DNA of 64,000 nt. It comes from Allobosea sp. CS1GBMeth4. GTDB lineage: Bacteria; Pseudomonadota; Alphaproteobacteria; Rhizobiales; Beijerinckiaceae. Location: NCBI RefSeq assembly GCF_900185715.1, contig NZ_FYAS01000019.1:1-64000 (forward strand), written 5' to 3'. This document shows, piece by piece, positions 26,311-34,033 of the stretch (position 1 is the stretch's first letter; each line of letters opens with the position of its first letter). The translations under genes and the position numbers were made by a program. Under the pieces are notes generated by a model that saw nothing but the letters and a program-made list of their open reading frames with translations, was not told where the DNA came from and searched no databases.

Positions 26311-26592
26311 ATGATCCTGAGCTTCGCCGACAGGGATACGGAGCGCTTGTTTCGCGGCGAAGCCTGCGCTGCCCGCTGGCGAGCGATCGAACGGATCGCA
26401 CTGCGCAAGCTCGATATGCTCGACGGCGCCGTGACGATTGGCGATCTGCGCTCGCCGCCGGGAAACCGCCTGGAACCGCTCAAGGGCGATCGCAAGGGGC
26501 AATGGAGCATCCGGATCAACGACCAGTGGCGACTCTGCTTCCGTTGGGACGGCGACGGCCCGGCGGATGTCGAGATCGTCGACTACCATTGA
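26311..26592 (+). CDS. higB: HigB-type toxin, RelE/ParE superfamily
   Basis: 93 residues with the HigB pattern: RWRAIERIALRKLDMLDGA, then PPGNRLEPLKGDRKGQWSIR and INDQWRLCFRW ending in VDYH. HigB toxins are ribosome-dependent mRNA interferases; the basic and aromatic residues in the C-terminal strands fit. Toxin-first order with an HTH antitoxin immediately after is the HigBA arrangement. Usually cotranscribed and repressed by HigA. It lies inside a catabolic region, between divergently read genes. Confidence 0.9.
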   Translation: MILSFADRDTERLFRGEACAARWRAIERIALRKLDMLDGAVTIGDLRSPPGNRLEPLKGDRKGQWSIRINDQWRLCFRWDGDGPADVEIVDYH

Positions 26593-26604
26593 GGAGAGAT
26601 GGCG

Positions 26605-26886
26605 ATGGCACGGATCAGAACCCATCCCGGCGAGGTCTTGCGCGAGGAATATCTCGAGCCACTCGGAGTGAGCGCCCGCGCGCTCGCCAAGGCGCTCGGC
26701 GTACCCGGCAATCGGATCAGCGACATCCTGCGCGAGCGCCGTGACGTCTCCGCCGACACGGCGATCCGGCTCGGCCGCTATTTCGACACCGATCCGCGCT
26801 TCTGGCTCAATCTCCAGGCCGCTCACGACCTGTCCAAAGCCGAAGCCGAGCAGGATTATTCCGCAATCCATCCCCGCGCCGCCTGA
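26605..26886 (+). CDS. higA: HigA-type antitoxin, XRE-like DNA-binding protein
   Basis: 93 residues. Family start RIRTHPGEVLREEYLEPLG, an XRE helix-turn-helix (ARALAKALGVPGNRISDILR) and the RFWLNLQAAHDL segment are characteristic of HigA. It neutralises HigB and represses the operon. The ATG at 26605 is preferred over 26599 because GAGGAG is about 8 bases upstream of it; the difference is two residues. It starts about 10 bases after higB ends. Confidence 0.9.
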   Translation: MARIRTHPGEVLREEYLEPLGVSARALAKALGVPGNRISDILRERRDVSADTAIRLGRYFDTDPRFWLNLQAAHDLSKAEAEQDYSAIHPRAA

Positions 26887-26892
26887 TCGCCT

Positions 26893-27849
26893 TCAGCCCC
26901 TGAGCTCCGCCCACATCTGGCGGTCGCGCTCGTCGGTCCAGATGCGCGGATGGTCGAGGCCGCCGGCCTCGTCATAGGCGCGGGTGACGTTGAACGGCAG
27001 GCAGTGCTCGAAGATGACCCAATCGCCATAGGCGGGCTTCAGCGCCTCGTGCACGCGCTCGAAGGTCTCGCGCAGCGAGCGGCCGGCGGCGACATGGCCC
27101 TTCACCGCCTCGTAGAGGTCGGAAAGGAAGGCGCGCGTGCCCTTGATGCCGTCGGCGACCATGCCGCGATTGGTCAGCGCCGCGCCGCGGCCCGGCACCA
27201 TGGCGGCCGGGGCGAAGGCGGCGAGCGCATCGAGCGTCGTCGGCCAGTCGGTGAAATGGGCGTCGCCGCAATAGGGGGTCGCGCCGTATTCGACGAGGTC
27301 GCCGGCAAAGATCACGTTGCTGTCGGGCATCCAGGCGACGATGTCGCCGGCGGTGTGGCCGCGGCCGAGCCTCATCAGCCTGACCTCGCGGCTGCCCAGC
27401 CAGATCGAGGCGTTGTGCGAGAAGGTCGTGCTCGGCCAGGTCAGGCCCGGGCGGATCGAGTCGGCGCCCTGGAAAAGCCGCGGGAAGCGGCCGATCTCGC
27501 TCGCCTTGTCCTCCTCGCCGCGCTCGACGATCATCGCGCGCGCCGCATCCGAGCAGACGATCTCGCGGGCGCCGTAGGCCGGCGCGCCGAGCACGCGCAC
27601 GGCGTGATAATGCGAGAGCACGACATGGCTGACCGGCTTGTCGGTGACCTCGCGGATCTTGGCGATGACACGCTGCGCCATGGTCGGCGTCGCCTGCGCG
27701 TCGAAGACGAGCACGCTGTCGTCGCCGACGACGATGCCGCTATTGGGGTCGCCTTCGGCGGTGTAGGCGTAGACGCCCTTGCCGATCTCCTCGAAGGAGA
27801 CGGTCTTCTCGCCGAGATCGGCGGTGGAGGCGAAAGCGGGGGAGGACAT
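26893..27849 (-). CDS. MBL-fold protein with incomplete metal motif
   Basis: 318 residues of the metallo-beta-lactamase superfamily: GDDSVLVFDAQAT, VVLSHYHAVRVLGA, RGHTAGDIVAWMPD, VIFAGDLVEYGATPYCGDAHF and a late FEHCLPFN. The usual H-x-H-x-D-H box reads H-Y-H-A-V-R, so two ligands of the second metal are replaced; the single-metal set (two His plus later His/Asp) may remain. The protein is therefore either a mono-metal hydrolase or a non-enzymatic member. Start at 27849 fits the family. It is followed on the strand by the divergent HigBA end and sits between FAH-family and monooxygenase genes, suggesting a role in the same pathway. Confidence 0.82.
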   Translation of the reverse strand: MSSPAFASTADLGEKTVSFEEIGKGVYAYTAEGDPNSGIVVGDDSVLVFDAQATPTMAQRVIAKIREVTDKPVSHVVLSHYHAVRVLGAPAYGAREIVCSDAARAMIVERGEEDKASEIGRFPRLFQGADSIRPGLTWPSTTFSHNASIWLGSREVRLMRLGRGHTAGDIVAWMPDSNVIFAGDLVEYGATPYCGDAHFTDWPTTLDALAAFAPAAMVPGRGAALTNRGMVADGIKGTRAFLSDLYEAVKGHVAAGRSLRETFERVHEALKPAYGDWVIFEHCLPFNVTRAYDEAGGLDHPRIWTDERDRQMWAELRG

Positions 27850-27880
27850 CGAACCACCTCGTAAGCTTGTCGATACTGGC

Positions 27881-27987
27881 GTCATGCTCGGGCTTGACCC
27901 GAACGTCTCAGGCCGCAAGGGGCGCTGGGAAGCGCCTCCTTGTCAGGAGATTCCCGGGTCTGCGCTTCGCTTCGCCCGAGAATGACG
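27881..27987. repeat. second copy of the GTCATGCTCGGG repeat
   Basis: Starts GTCATGCTCGGGCTTGACCC and ends CGCCCGAGAATGAC, matching 18181-18270, with a longer middle (CGCAAGGGGCGCTGGGAAGC). It lies between the FAH-family gene and the MBL gene, on the same transcript if they are an operon. Confidence 0.7.
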
Positions 27988-27994
27988 GCGCGGG

Positions 27995-29008
27995 CTACCC
28001 CGCATGCGGCAGGATCTCCTGCTCGATCGCGCCGAAGATCGAATGGCCGGCGGTGTCCTTCATCTCGATGCGGACGCTGTCGCCGAAGCGCAGGAAGGGC
28101 GTCTTGGGCGCACCGTGCCGGATGGTCTCGACCATGCGCTGCTCGGCGATGCAGGCATAGCCGAGCCCTCCCTCCACGACGGGCCTGCCCGGCCCGCCAT
28201 CGGCGTCGCGGTTGGAGACGGTGCCGGAGCCGACGATGCTGCCGGCGACGAGCGGGCGGGTCCTGGCGGCATGGGCGATGAGCACCCCGAAATCGAACGT
28301 CATGTCGACGCCCGCCTCGGGCCTGCCGAAGGGCTTGCCGTTGACCTGGGCGAGCAGCGGCAAATGGAGCTTGCCGTCCTGCCAGGCAGCGCCGAGCTCG
28401 TCCGGCGTCACCGCCACCGGAGAGAAGGCGGAAGACGGCTTTGACTGAAGGAAACCAAAGCCTTTCGCCAATTCGTTCGGAATCAGATTCCGCAAGCTCA
28501 CATCGTTGACGAGCATGACGAGGCGGATCAGCCCCCGCGCCGCCTCGGGCGTGACGCCCATCGGCACGTCGCCGGTGACGACCGCGATCTCGGCCTCGAG
28601 GTCGATGCCGTAATCCTCGCTCGCGAGCCTGACCGCCTCGCGCGGGCCGAGGAAGGAATCGGAGCCGCCCTGGTACATCAGCGGGTCGGTCCAGAAGCTT
28701 TCGGGCATCTGCGCGCCCCTCGCCTTCCTGACCAGCTCGACATGGTTCACATAGGCCGAGCCGTCGAGCCATTGATAGGCGCGCGGCAGGGGCGAGGCGC
28801 AGTCGTGCTCATGGAAGCGGAAGGACGGCACCGAGCCGTGCTCGAGGCTCTCGGCGAGGTCGGCGAGGCGCGGCGCGCAGCGGTTCCAGTCGTCGAGCGC
28901 GCCCTGCAGCGTCGCCACCACCGGGAAGGCGTCGGTGGCGCGGGTCAGGTCGCCGGAGACGACGACGAGGCGGCCATCCCGGCCGTGCATGAGGGATGCG
29001 AGTTTCAT
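27995..29008 (-). CDS. fumarylacetoacetate hydrolase family protein
   Basis: 337 residues. The FAH-fold acidic metal site is seen as EDYGIDLEAEIAVVTGDVP (paired Glu residues) and later metal/substrate residues in MLVNDVSLRNL and GSGTVSNRDADG. The N-terminal HEHDCASPLPRAYQWLDGSA segment is typical of bacterial fumarylacetoacetases of this length. FAH splits fumarylacetoacetate into fumarate and acetoacetate, the last step of homogentisate breakdown, which fits hmgA nearby. Related hydrolases act on other dioxo-acids, so substrate is inferred from context. No maleylacetoacetate isomerase gene is seen in the window. Confidence 0.85.
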   Translation of the reverse strand: MKLASLMHGRDGRLVVVSGDLTRATDAFPVVATLQGALDDWNRCAPRLADLAESLEHGSVPSFRFHEHDCASPLPRAYQWLDGSAYVNHVELVRKARGAQMPESFWTDPLMYQGGSDSFLGPREAVRLASEDYGIDLEAEIAVVTGDVPMGVTPEAARGLIRLVMLVNDVSLRNLIPNELAKGFGFLQSKPSSAFSPVAVTPDELGAAWQDGKLHLPLLAQVNGKPFGRPEAGVDMTFDFGVLIAHAARTRPLVAGSIVGSGTVSNRDADGGPGRPVVEGGLGYACIAEQRMVETIRHGAPKTPFLRFGDSVRIEMKDTAGHSIFGAIEQEILPHAG

Positions 29009-29055
29009 CTCTTTTCAATCCTCGCCGAACAGTGATGATGGCAGCAAACCGATCC

Positions 29056-29107
29056 TAGAGCGGGATACGCGGAAACGCGAACCGGCCTTTCGCATGAATC
29101 CCGCTCT
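29056..29107. repeat. palindromic repeat upstream of the TRAP gene
   Basis: TAGAGCGGGATACGCGGAAA pairs with the end ATGAATCCCGCTCTAA. A hairpin with AGAGCGGGAT/ATCCCGCTCT arms; it lies between the divergent FAH-family and TRAP binding-protein genes. Confidence 0.65.
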
Positions 29108-29186
29108 AACCTGTTGGATTCGATCACGTTCTATGATCTTGGATCGGCCTGATCCGGAAATCGTCGTGATCCAGGGAGGAAAGTCC

Positions 29187-30272
29187 ATGCAACGCCGTAC
29201 GTTTCTGAAGACGGGCGCGCTCGCCGCGGCCGCCGCGCCGATCGCGATGCCGGCGATCGCGCAGTCGATGCCGGAGGTGAAGTGGCGCCTGACCTCGAGC
29301 TTTCCCAAGCAGCTCGACACGATCTACGGCACCGCCCAGCAATTCGCGAAGCTGATGGCCGAGGCCACCGACGGCAAGTTCCAGATCCAGACCTTCTCGG
29401 CCGGCGAGATCGTGCCCGGCCTGCAGGCGCTCGACGCGGTCACCTCCGGCACGGTCGAATGCGCGCATACGCCGACCTATTTCTACATCGGCAAGGAGCC
29501 GGCGCTCGGGCTCGGCACCGGCATCCCCTTCGGCCTCAACGCGCGCCAGCAGCACAGCTGGTGGTTCTTCGGCGGCGGCGAGGAGATCGTCAACGGGGCG
29601 CTCGCCAAGTTCAACGCCTACTCGATCCCCTGCGGCAATTCCGGCTGCCAGATGGGCGGCTTCTTCCGCAAGGAGCTGACCTCGCTCGACGACCTCAAGG
29701 GCCTGAAGTTCCGCATCGGCGGCATGGGCGGGGCGGTGCTGGCCAAGCTCGGCGTGGTGCCGACGCAGATCGCCGGCGGCGACGTCTACCCGGCGCTGGA
29801 GCGCGGCACGATCGACGCGGCCGAGTTCGTCGGCCCCTATGACGACGAGAAGCTCGGCTTCGTGAAGGTCGCCAAATACTACTACTATCCGGGCTGGTGG
29901 GAGGGCGGCGCGATGCTGCACCTCGTCATCAACCAGGAGCAGTGGGAGAAGCTGCCCAAGCACTACCAGGCGATCGTCCGCAATGCCTGCGAGGCGGCGA
30001 ACAACTGGATGCTCGCCAAATACGACGCGGTGAATCCCGGCGGCCTGCGCCGGCTGATCGCCCAGGGCGCGCAGCTGAAGGCCTTCCCGCAGCCGATCAT
30101 GGAAGCCTCGCTCAAGGCGGCCGAGGAGTACTACGCCGAGACCTCGGCCAAGAGCGAAGCCTTCAAGAAGGGCTACGAGTCGATGGTCGCCTTCCGCGGC
30201 GAGAACCTGCTCTGGTGGCAGGTGGCCGAACTCTCCTACGACGCCTTCATGAACCGGCTGCGCAGCCGCTGA
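29187..30272 (+). CDS. TRAP transporter solute-binding protein (DctP family)
   Basis: 361 residues with a Tat signal (MQRRTFLKTGALAAAAAPIA). The mature protein is a DctP-family periplasmic binding protein: FPKQLDTIYGTAQQFAKLM, FSAGEIVPGLQALDAVTSG, LKFRIGGMGGAVLAKLG (the conserved Arg that binds the carboxylate) and YYYYPGWWEGG. Most similar in character to binding proteins for keto or aromatic acids, such as TakP of Rhodobacter, but the ligand is not proven. GGGAGGAAAG is a strong ribosome-binding site. No DctQ or DctM membrane gene is adjacent, so it is an orphan. Its position suggests uptake of a substrate of the adjacent pathway. Confidence 0.88.
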   Translation: MQRRTFLKTGALAAAAAPIAMPAIAQSMPEVKWRLTSSFPKQLDTIYGTAQQFAKLMAEATDGKFQIQTFSAGEIVPGLQALDAVTSGTVECAHTPTYFYIGKEPALGLGTGIPFGLNARQQHSWWFFGGGEEIVNGALAKFNAYSIPCGNSGCQMGGFFRKELTSLDDLKGLKFRIGGMGGAVLAKLGVVPTQIAGGDVYPALERGTIDAAEFVGPYDDEKLGFVKVAKYYYYPGWWEGGAMLHLVINQEQWEKLPKHYQAIVRNACEAANNWMLAKYDAVNPGGLRRLIAQGAQLKAFPQPIMEASLKAAEEYYAETSAKSEAFKKGYESMVAFRGENLLWWQVAELSYDAFMNRLRSR

Positions 30273-30291
30273 GTCGTTACGCTCCTGCACA

Positions 30292-30386
30292 CCGTCATGC
30301 TCGCCCTTGTGGCGAGCATCCACGTCTTGACCAGCGCATTGCACCGAGGAAGACGTGGATGGTCGGGACAAGCCCGACCATGACGG
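30292..30386. repeat. 95-bp dispersed palindrome, copy 2
   Basis: CCGTCATGCTCGCCCTTGTG ... GGTCGGGACAAGCCCGACCA ... TGACGG. Matches 19941-20034 and 37790-37889. Located between two convergent genes. Confidence 0.85.
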
Positions 30387-30448
30387 AAAAGATGTGGCCA
30401 AGAACTTCGGGCTCTTCGCTGCGCGAGGCCCCGGAATGACCGCAGTGC

Positions 30449-31807
30449 TCACCATGCCTCGCGCTTGCTCGGGTCGAAGCGCTTCTTCAGCCCGCTCCAG
30501 CACTCGCTGTAGTTCTCCTGCAGCTCGGGCAGGCCGGCGGCATAGCCGGTCACCCGCTGCGGGAATCTGGTCTCGAACATGAACGCCATGGTGCCGGTGA
30601 GCTTGACCGGCTTCAGCTCGACGGTGCTGGCATGCTCGAAGGCCTGGGTGTCGGGCCCGTGCGGCAGCATCATGTTGTGCAGGCTGAAGCCGCCGGGCGT
30701 GAAGCCCTCCGGCTTGGCGTCGTAGACGCCGTAGATCAGCCCCATGAACTCCGACATGATGTTGCGATGGTACCAGGGCGGCCGGAAGGTATTCTCCGCC
30801 ACCATCCAGCGCTCGGGGAAGATGACGAAGTCGATATTGGCGGTGCCGGGCGTCTCGGAGGGCGCCGTCAGCACGGTGAAGATCGACGGGTCGGGATGGT
30901 CGAAGGAGATCGCGCCGACCGGCGAATAGTGCCGCAGATCGTATTTGTAGGGCGCGTAGTTGCCGTGCCAGGCGACGACGTCGAGCGGCGACTGGCCGAG
31001 TTCGGTCGAGAACAGCTCGCCGCCCCATTTGGCGTAGAGGGTCGAGGGCTCCTCGATATCCTCATAGGCCGCGACCGGGGTGAGGAAGTCTCTGGGATTG
31101 GCGAGGCAGTTGGCGCCGATCGGCCCGCGATCGGGCAGCGTGAACGAGCCGCCATAATTCTCGCAGACATAGGCGCGCGCCGGCCCGCCCATCAGTTCGA
31201 CGCGGAAGACGACGCCGCGCGGGATGATGCAGATCTCGCCCGGCTCGATCTCGATGATGCCGAATTCGGTGAAGAAGCGCAGGTTTCCCTCCTGCGCGAC
31301 GACGAGATACTCGCCGTCGGCGTTGAAGACGTATTCGCGCTCCATCGACGCCGTGACGAGGAGCATGTGCGCCGCCATGCCCGCCTGGGTATCGGCATCG
31401 CCGGCGGTGGTCAGGGTGCGCAGGCCGGTGAGGAAGGTGAGCTTCGCCTGCGGCAGTGGGATCGGGCTCCAGCGCAACGGTCCGAGCGCAGGCGGCGTCT
31501 CGTCGCGGCAGGGCGCGGTGCGGATCAGCCCCTTGTCGACCGGCTTCCAGCGCCCGCCATGCTTGACGCTGGGGCGGATGCGGTAGAGCCAGGAGCGCTC
31601 GTTGGAGGAGCGCGGCGCCGTGAAGGGCGAGCCGGAAAGCTGCTCGGCATAGAGCCCATAGGCCGCCTTCTGCGGCGAGTTGCGGCCGACCGGCAGCGCG
31701 CCCGGCAGGCTCTCGGTCTCGAAGGAATTCCCGAAGCCGGACATGTAGCGGCGTCCGCCCCGGACCTGCTCGCCGAAGCTCGACTGAACCGTGGTCTGCA
31801 CGTTCAT
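30449..31807 (-). CDS. hmgA: homogentisate 1,2-dioxygenase
   Basis: 452 residues, normal for the enzyme. It opens the ring of homogentisate to maleylacetoacetate using Fe(II) and O2. Family landmarks: [20 protein letters not shown] and [17 protein letters not shown] at the N-terminus, RGVVFRVEL, and the metal site [16 protein letters not shown] (His and Glu) with [10 protein letters not shown] (His). The ATG at 31807 follows a GGAGG-like site. Divergent from a MarR regulator with about 110 bases between, so control by it is likely. Confidence 0.97.
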   Translation of the reverse strand: MNVQTTVQSSFGEQVRGGRRYMSGFGNSFETESLPGALPVGRNSPQKAAYGLYAEQLSGSPFTAPRSSNERSWLYRIRPSVKHGGRWKPVDKGLIRTAPCRDETPPALGPLRWSPIPLPQAKLTFLTGLRTLTTAGDADTQAGMAAHMLLVTASMEREYVFNADGEYLVVAQEGNLRFFTEFGIIEIEPGEICIIPRGVVFRVELMGGPARAYVCENYGGSFTLPDRGPIGANCLANPRDFLTPVAAYEDIEEPSTLYAKWGGELFSTELGQSPLDVVAWHGNYAPYKYDLRHYSPVGAISFDHPDPSIFTVLTAPSETPGTANIDFVIFPERWMVAENTFRPPWYHRNIMSEFMGLIYGVYDAKPEGFTPGGFSLHNMMLPHGPDTQAFEHASTVELKPVKLTGTMAFMFETRFPQRVTGYAAGLPELQENYSECWSGLKKRFDPSKREAW

Positions 31808-31900
31808 GGCTGGGCCTCCTCCTGTCTCGCCGCTTTGACAGGCGCTGCCGTTGCGCAATGATCGCGGGCGCGGCCTTCAGCGGCTCGTGTCCCGCCCTGG

Positions 31901-31920
31901 TTAGTTACATGTGCAACTAA
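31901..31920. promoter_or_regulatory. operator-like inverted repeat for the MarR regulator
   Basis: TTAGTTACATGTGCAACTAA is a 20-base inverted repeat with two symmetric mismatch pairs, the size and AT-rich ends expected for a MarR-family operator. It overlaps the start codon region of the MarR gene and lies about 95 bases upstream of hmgA, so it could control both. Confidence 0.6.
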
Positions 31921-32408
31921 TGTCAACGAAGCAAAAGCCCGCCGACCGCGCCCTGCATCTCGAGCAGTTCCTGCCCTACCGCCTCAACGTCGTCGGCTTC
32001 TTCGCCAGCCGGGCGCTCGGGCGCGTCTACGGCACGCGCTTCGGCATCGGTATCCCGGAATGGCGGGTGATCGCGCAGCTCGGCGAGTTCGGGCAGCTGA
32101 CCTCGCGCGACATCGGCGAGCTCTCCCAGATGCACAAGACCAAGGTCTCGCGCGCCGTGACGGAGCTCGACAAGCGCGGGCTGGTGACGCGCAGCGAGAA
32201 CCGGGCCGACCGGCGCGAGGCCTTCGTCGCGCTGACGCCGGCCGGCCAGCGCATCTACGCCCAGATCGTGCCGCTCGCACTCGCCTTCGAGGAGCGCTGG
32301 GTCGAGGGCATCGCGGCGGAGGAGTTGCGCACCTTCGAGCGCGTGCTCGCCGTGCTGACCGAGCGCGGGCGCCACCTCGCGGGCGCCTATCACGCCGAGG
32401 AAGCGTGA
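31920..32408 (+). CDS. MarR-family transcriptional regulator
   Basis: 162 residues. A winged helix with RDIGELSQMHKTKVSRAVTE as recognition region and RRADRREAFVALTPAGQ-like wing (NRADRREAFVALTPAG). Long N- and C-terminal helices form the dimer interface. MarR proteins repress adjacent aromatic-catabolic genes and release DNA on binding a phenolic ligand, so hmgA is the likely target. The ATG at 31920 is preferred; a GTG at 31911 is also in frame. There is no clear ribosome-binding site and the operator overlaps the start, so the mRNA could be leaderless. Confidence 0.9.
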   Translation: MSTKQKPADRALHLEQFLPYRLNVVGFFASRALGRVYGTRFGIGIPEWRVIAQLGEFGQLTSRDIGELSQMHKTKVSRAVTELDKRGLVTRSENRADRREAFVALTPAGQRIYAQIVPLALAFEERWVEGIAAEELRTFERVLAVLTERGRHLAGAYHAEEA

Positions 32409-32606
32409 TCCCGCGAGCGCCCGTCATTTGCCGTCATCGGCGCGATATGCGAAGCGCTGACTGACGAAAAGCGGGCGCCGAATCGGCGGTTCCGGGCCGG
32501 TGTCCGGGCGCCTCCTTAGTTCCGTCGCGTTTCTAGCATGTGCTTCGCCGGTGCCGACCACCGGCGTCGGCGCAGGACGAGCCACAGGGATTCCACGCTG
32601 CCTTCG

Positions 32607-33806
32607 ATGATTTTCGCCTCGCTCCGACGCGCGCTCGCCCCGGCGCTGGCCTTCGCCGCGCTTGCGAGCGCGGCCGTGGCGCAGTCGCCGGCCTGCGACA
32701 ATTGGCGCGCCGAGCTCGCCGGGCTGCAGGGCCAGCGCGGCGGCGATGCCCGCGCCGCCCAGGCGGCGCAGCGGGTCGCCGGCCAGCTGGCGCAGCTCTC
32801 CAGCCAGTACCGCGCTTTGGGCTGCGACCGCGGCGGCTTCCTGTTCTTCGGCGAGCAGCCGCCGCCGCAATGCGGCGGCATCCGGGCTCAGCTCGGGGCG
32901 CTGCAATCGCAATACGCACAGCTCCAGCAGCAGGCGCAGGGCGGCGGCATCGAGCGCCGCCGGGCCCAGCTCGCCGCGCTGATCGACAATAATTGCCGGG
33001 CGCAGCCGCGCGGCTTCTTCGAGACGATCTTCGGGCTCGAGCCGCGGCGCGGCGAGATCGATTCGACCTTGCCCGAGCTCGACCCCGACGAGCCGCGTGA
33101 CCCCGCCGAGGGTGGCGGACGCCAGGGCGGGCCCTACACCGTCTGCGTGCGCAGCTGCGACGGCTACTTCTTCCCGCTCGCCAACAGCCCCGGCGGGCGC
33201 GAGGGCCAGGACGAGATGTGCCAGTCGCTCTGCCCCGGCACCGAGACGCTGGCCTATGGCATGAGCAGCGGCGGCGACATCCAGAACGCGGTGGCGCGCA
33301 CCAGCGGGCAGCCCTATTCCGCCCTGCCCAACGCGCTGAAATACACCCGCAGCTTCGACGCCGCCTGCACCTGCCGGGCGCCGGGGCAGAGCTGGGCCCA
33401 GGCGCTGGCGAACGCCGAGCAGATGCTCGACCAGCGCAAGGGCGACATCATCGTCACCGAGCAGCGCTCGCAGGAACTGTCGCGGCCGAAGCCCGAGCAG
33501 CCGCAGCGCGGCAAGAAGGGCGCGGCCAATGCGCCCGAGGCCAAGCCGGCCGCGCCGACCGGCCCGGCGCCGACCATGCTCCAGGCCGCTCCCGGCGACG
33601 AGCCGACGCCGGCGGCGAACGTGCCGACCGCCAGCACCGAATCCGCCGGCGTCGGCCCGCAGCAGATCGACGGGGAGAAGACGCTGCAGCAGGGCGACGG
33701 GCTGAAGCGCGAGAGCAAGAGCGTCACCGGCGAGCGGCGCACCGTGCGCATCGTCGCGCCGAACCTCGCGCCCAATCTCGGCGTCGGGGCGACGGCGCGG
33801 CCCTGA
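32607..33806 (+). CDS. DUF2865 exported protein
   Basis: 399 residues with a signal peptide (MIFASLRRALAPALAFAALA, cleaved near AVAQ). An Ala/Gln-rich coiled region (AAQRVAGQLAQLSSQYRALG) is followed by the DUF2865 core with paired cysteines: YTVCVRSCDGYFFPLANSP, EMCQSLCPGTETLAYG and ACTCRAPGQSW. A Pro/Ala-rich, probably disordered tail ends in basic residues. DUF2865 proteins are periplasmic or surface proteins of Hyphomicrobiales with no known function. No close partner; it follows the MarR gene by about 200 bases. Confidence 0.85.
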   Translation: MIFASLRRALAPALAFAALASAAVAQSPACDNWRAELAGLQGQRGGDARAAQAAQRVAGQLAQLSSQYRALGCDRGGFLFFGEQPPPQCGGIRAQLGALQSQYAQLQQQAQGGGIERRRAQLAALIDNNCRAQPRGFFETIFGLEPRRGEIDSTLPELDPDEPRDPAEGGGRQGGPYTVCVRSCDGYFFPLANSPGGREGQDEMCQSLCPGTETLAYGMSSGGDIQNAVARTSGQPYSALPNALKYTRSFDAACTCRAPGQSWAQALANAEQMLDQRKGDIIVTEQRSQELSRPKPEQPQRGKKGAANAPEAKPAAPTGPAPTMLQAAPGDEPTPAANVPTASTESAGVGPQQIDGEKTLQQGDGLKRESKSVTGERRTVRIVAPNLAPNLGVGATARP

Positions 33807-34033
33807 GGCCGCGGCAGGCTGGAGGCCCGCGAGCCCCGTCCCGGGGAGGAGGCGACGCCCGCGTCTCGAAGGATGAGGGCCGGCCCCTGTTCGGAGGAGG
33901 CGGCGCCGCCATGCGCCGGAAGCAGTCCAGGCCAAATCTCGCGCGGCTGACCAGCCCGGAACGCAGGGCTTAGATCGGCGTTCACCTGCCGGCGCCGCGA
34001 CTGCTCGCGCCGCCACCCGATCCGGAGCGAGCC

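Noticed and set aside
29187..30272. A complete TRAP transporter operon
   Set aside because: Only the binding protein is present; neither side has a DctQ- or DctM-like membrane gene.
31911..32408. GTG start for the MarR gene at 31911
   Set aside because: It adds only three residues and lies inside the operator palindrome; the ATG at 31920 gives the usual start, although neither has a ribosome-binding site.
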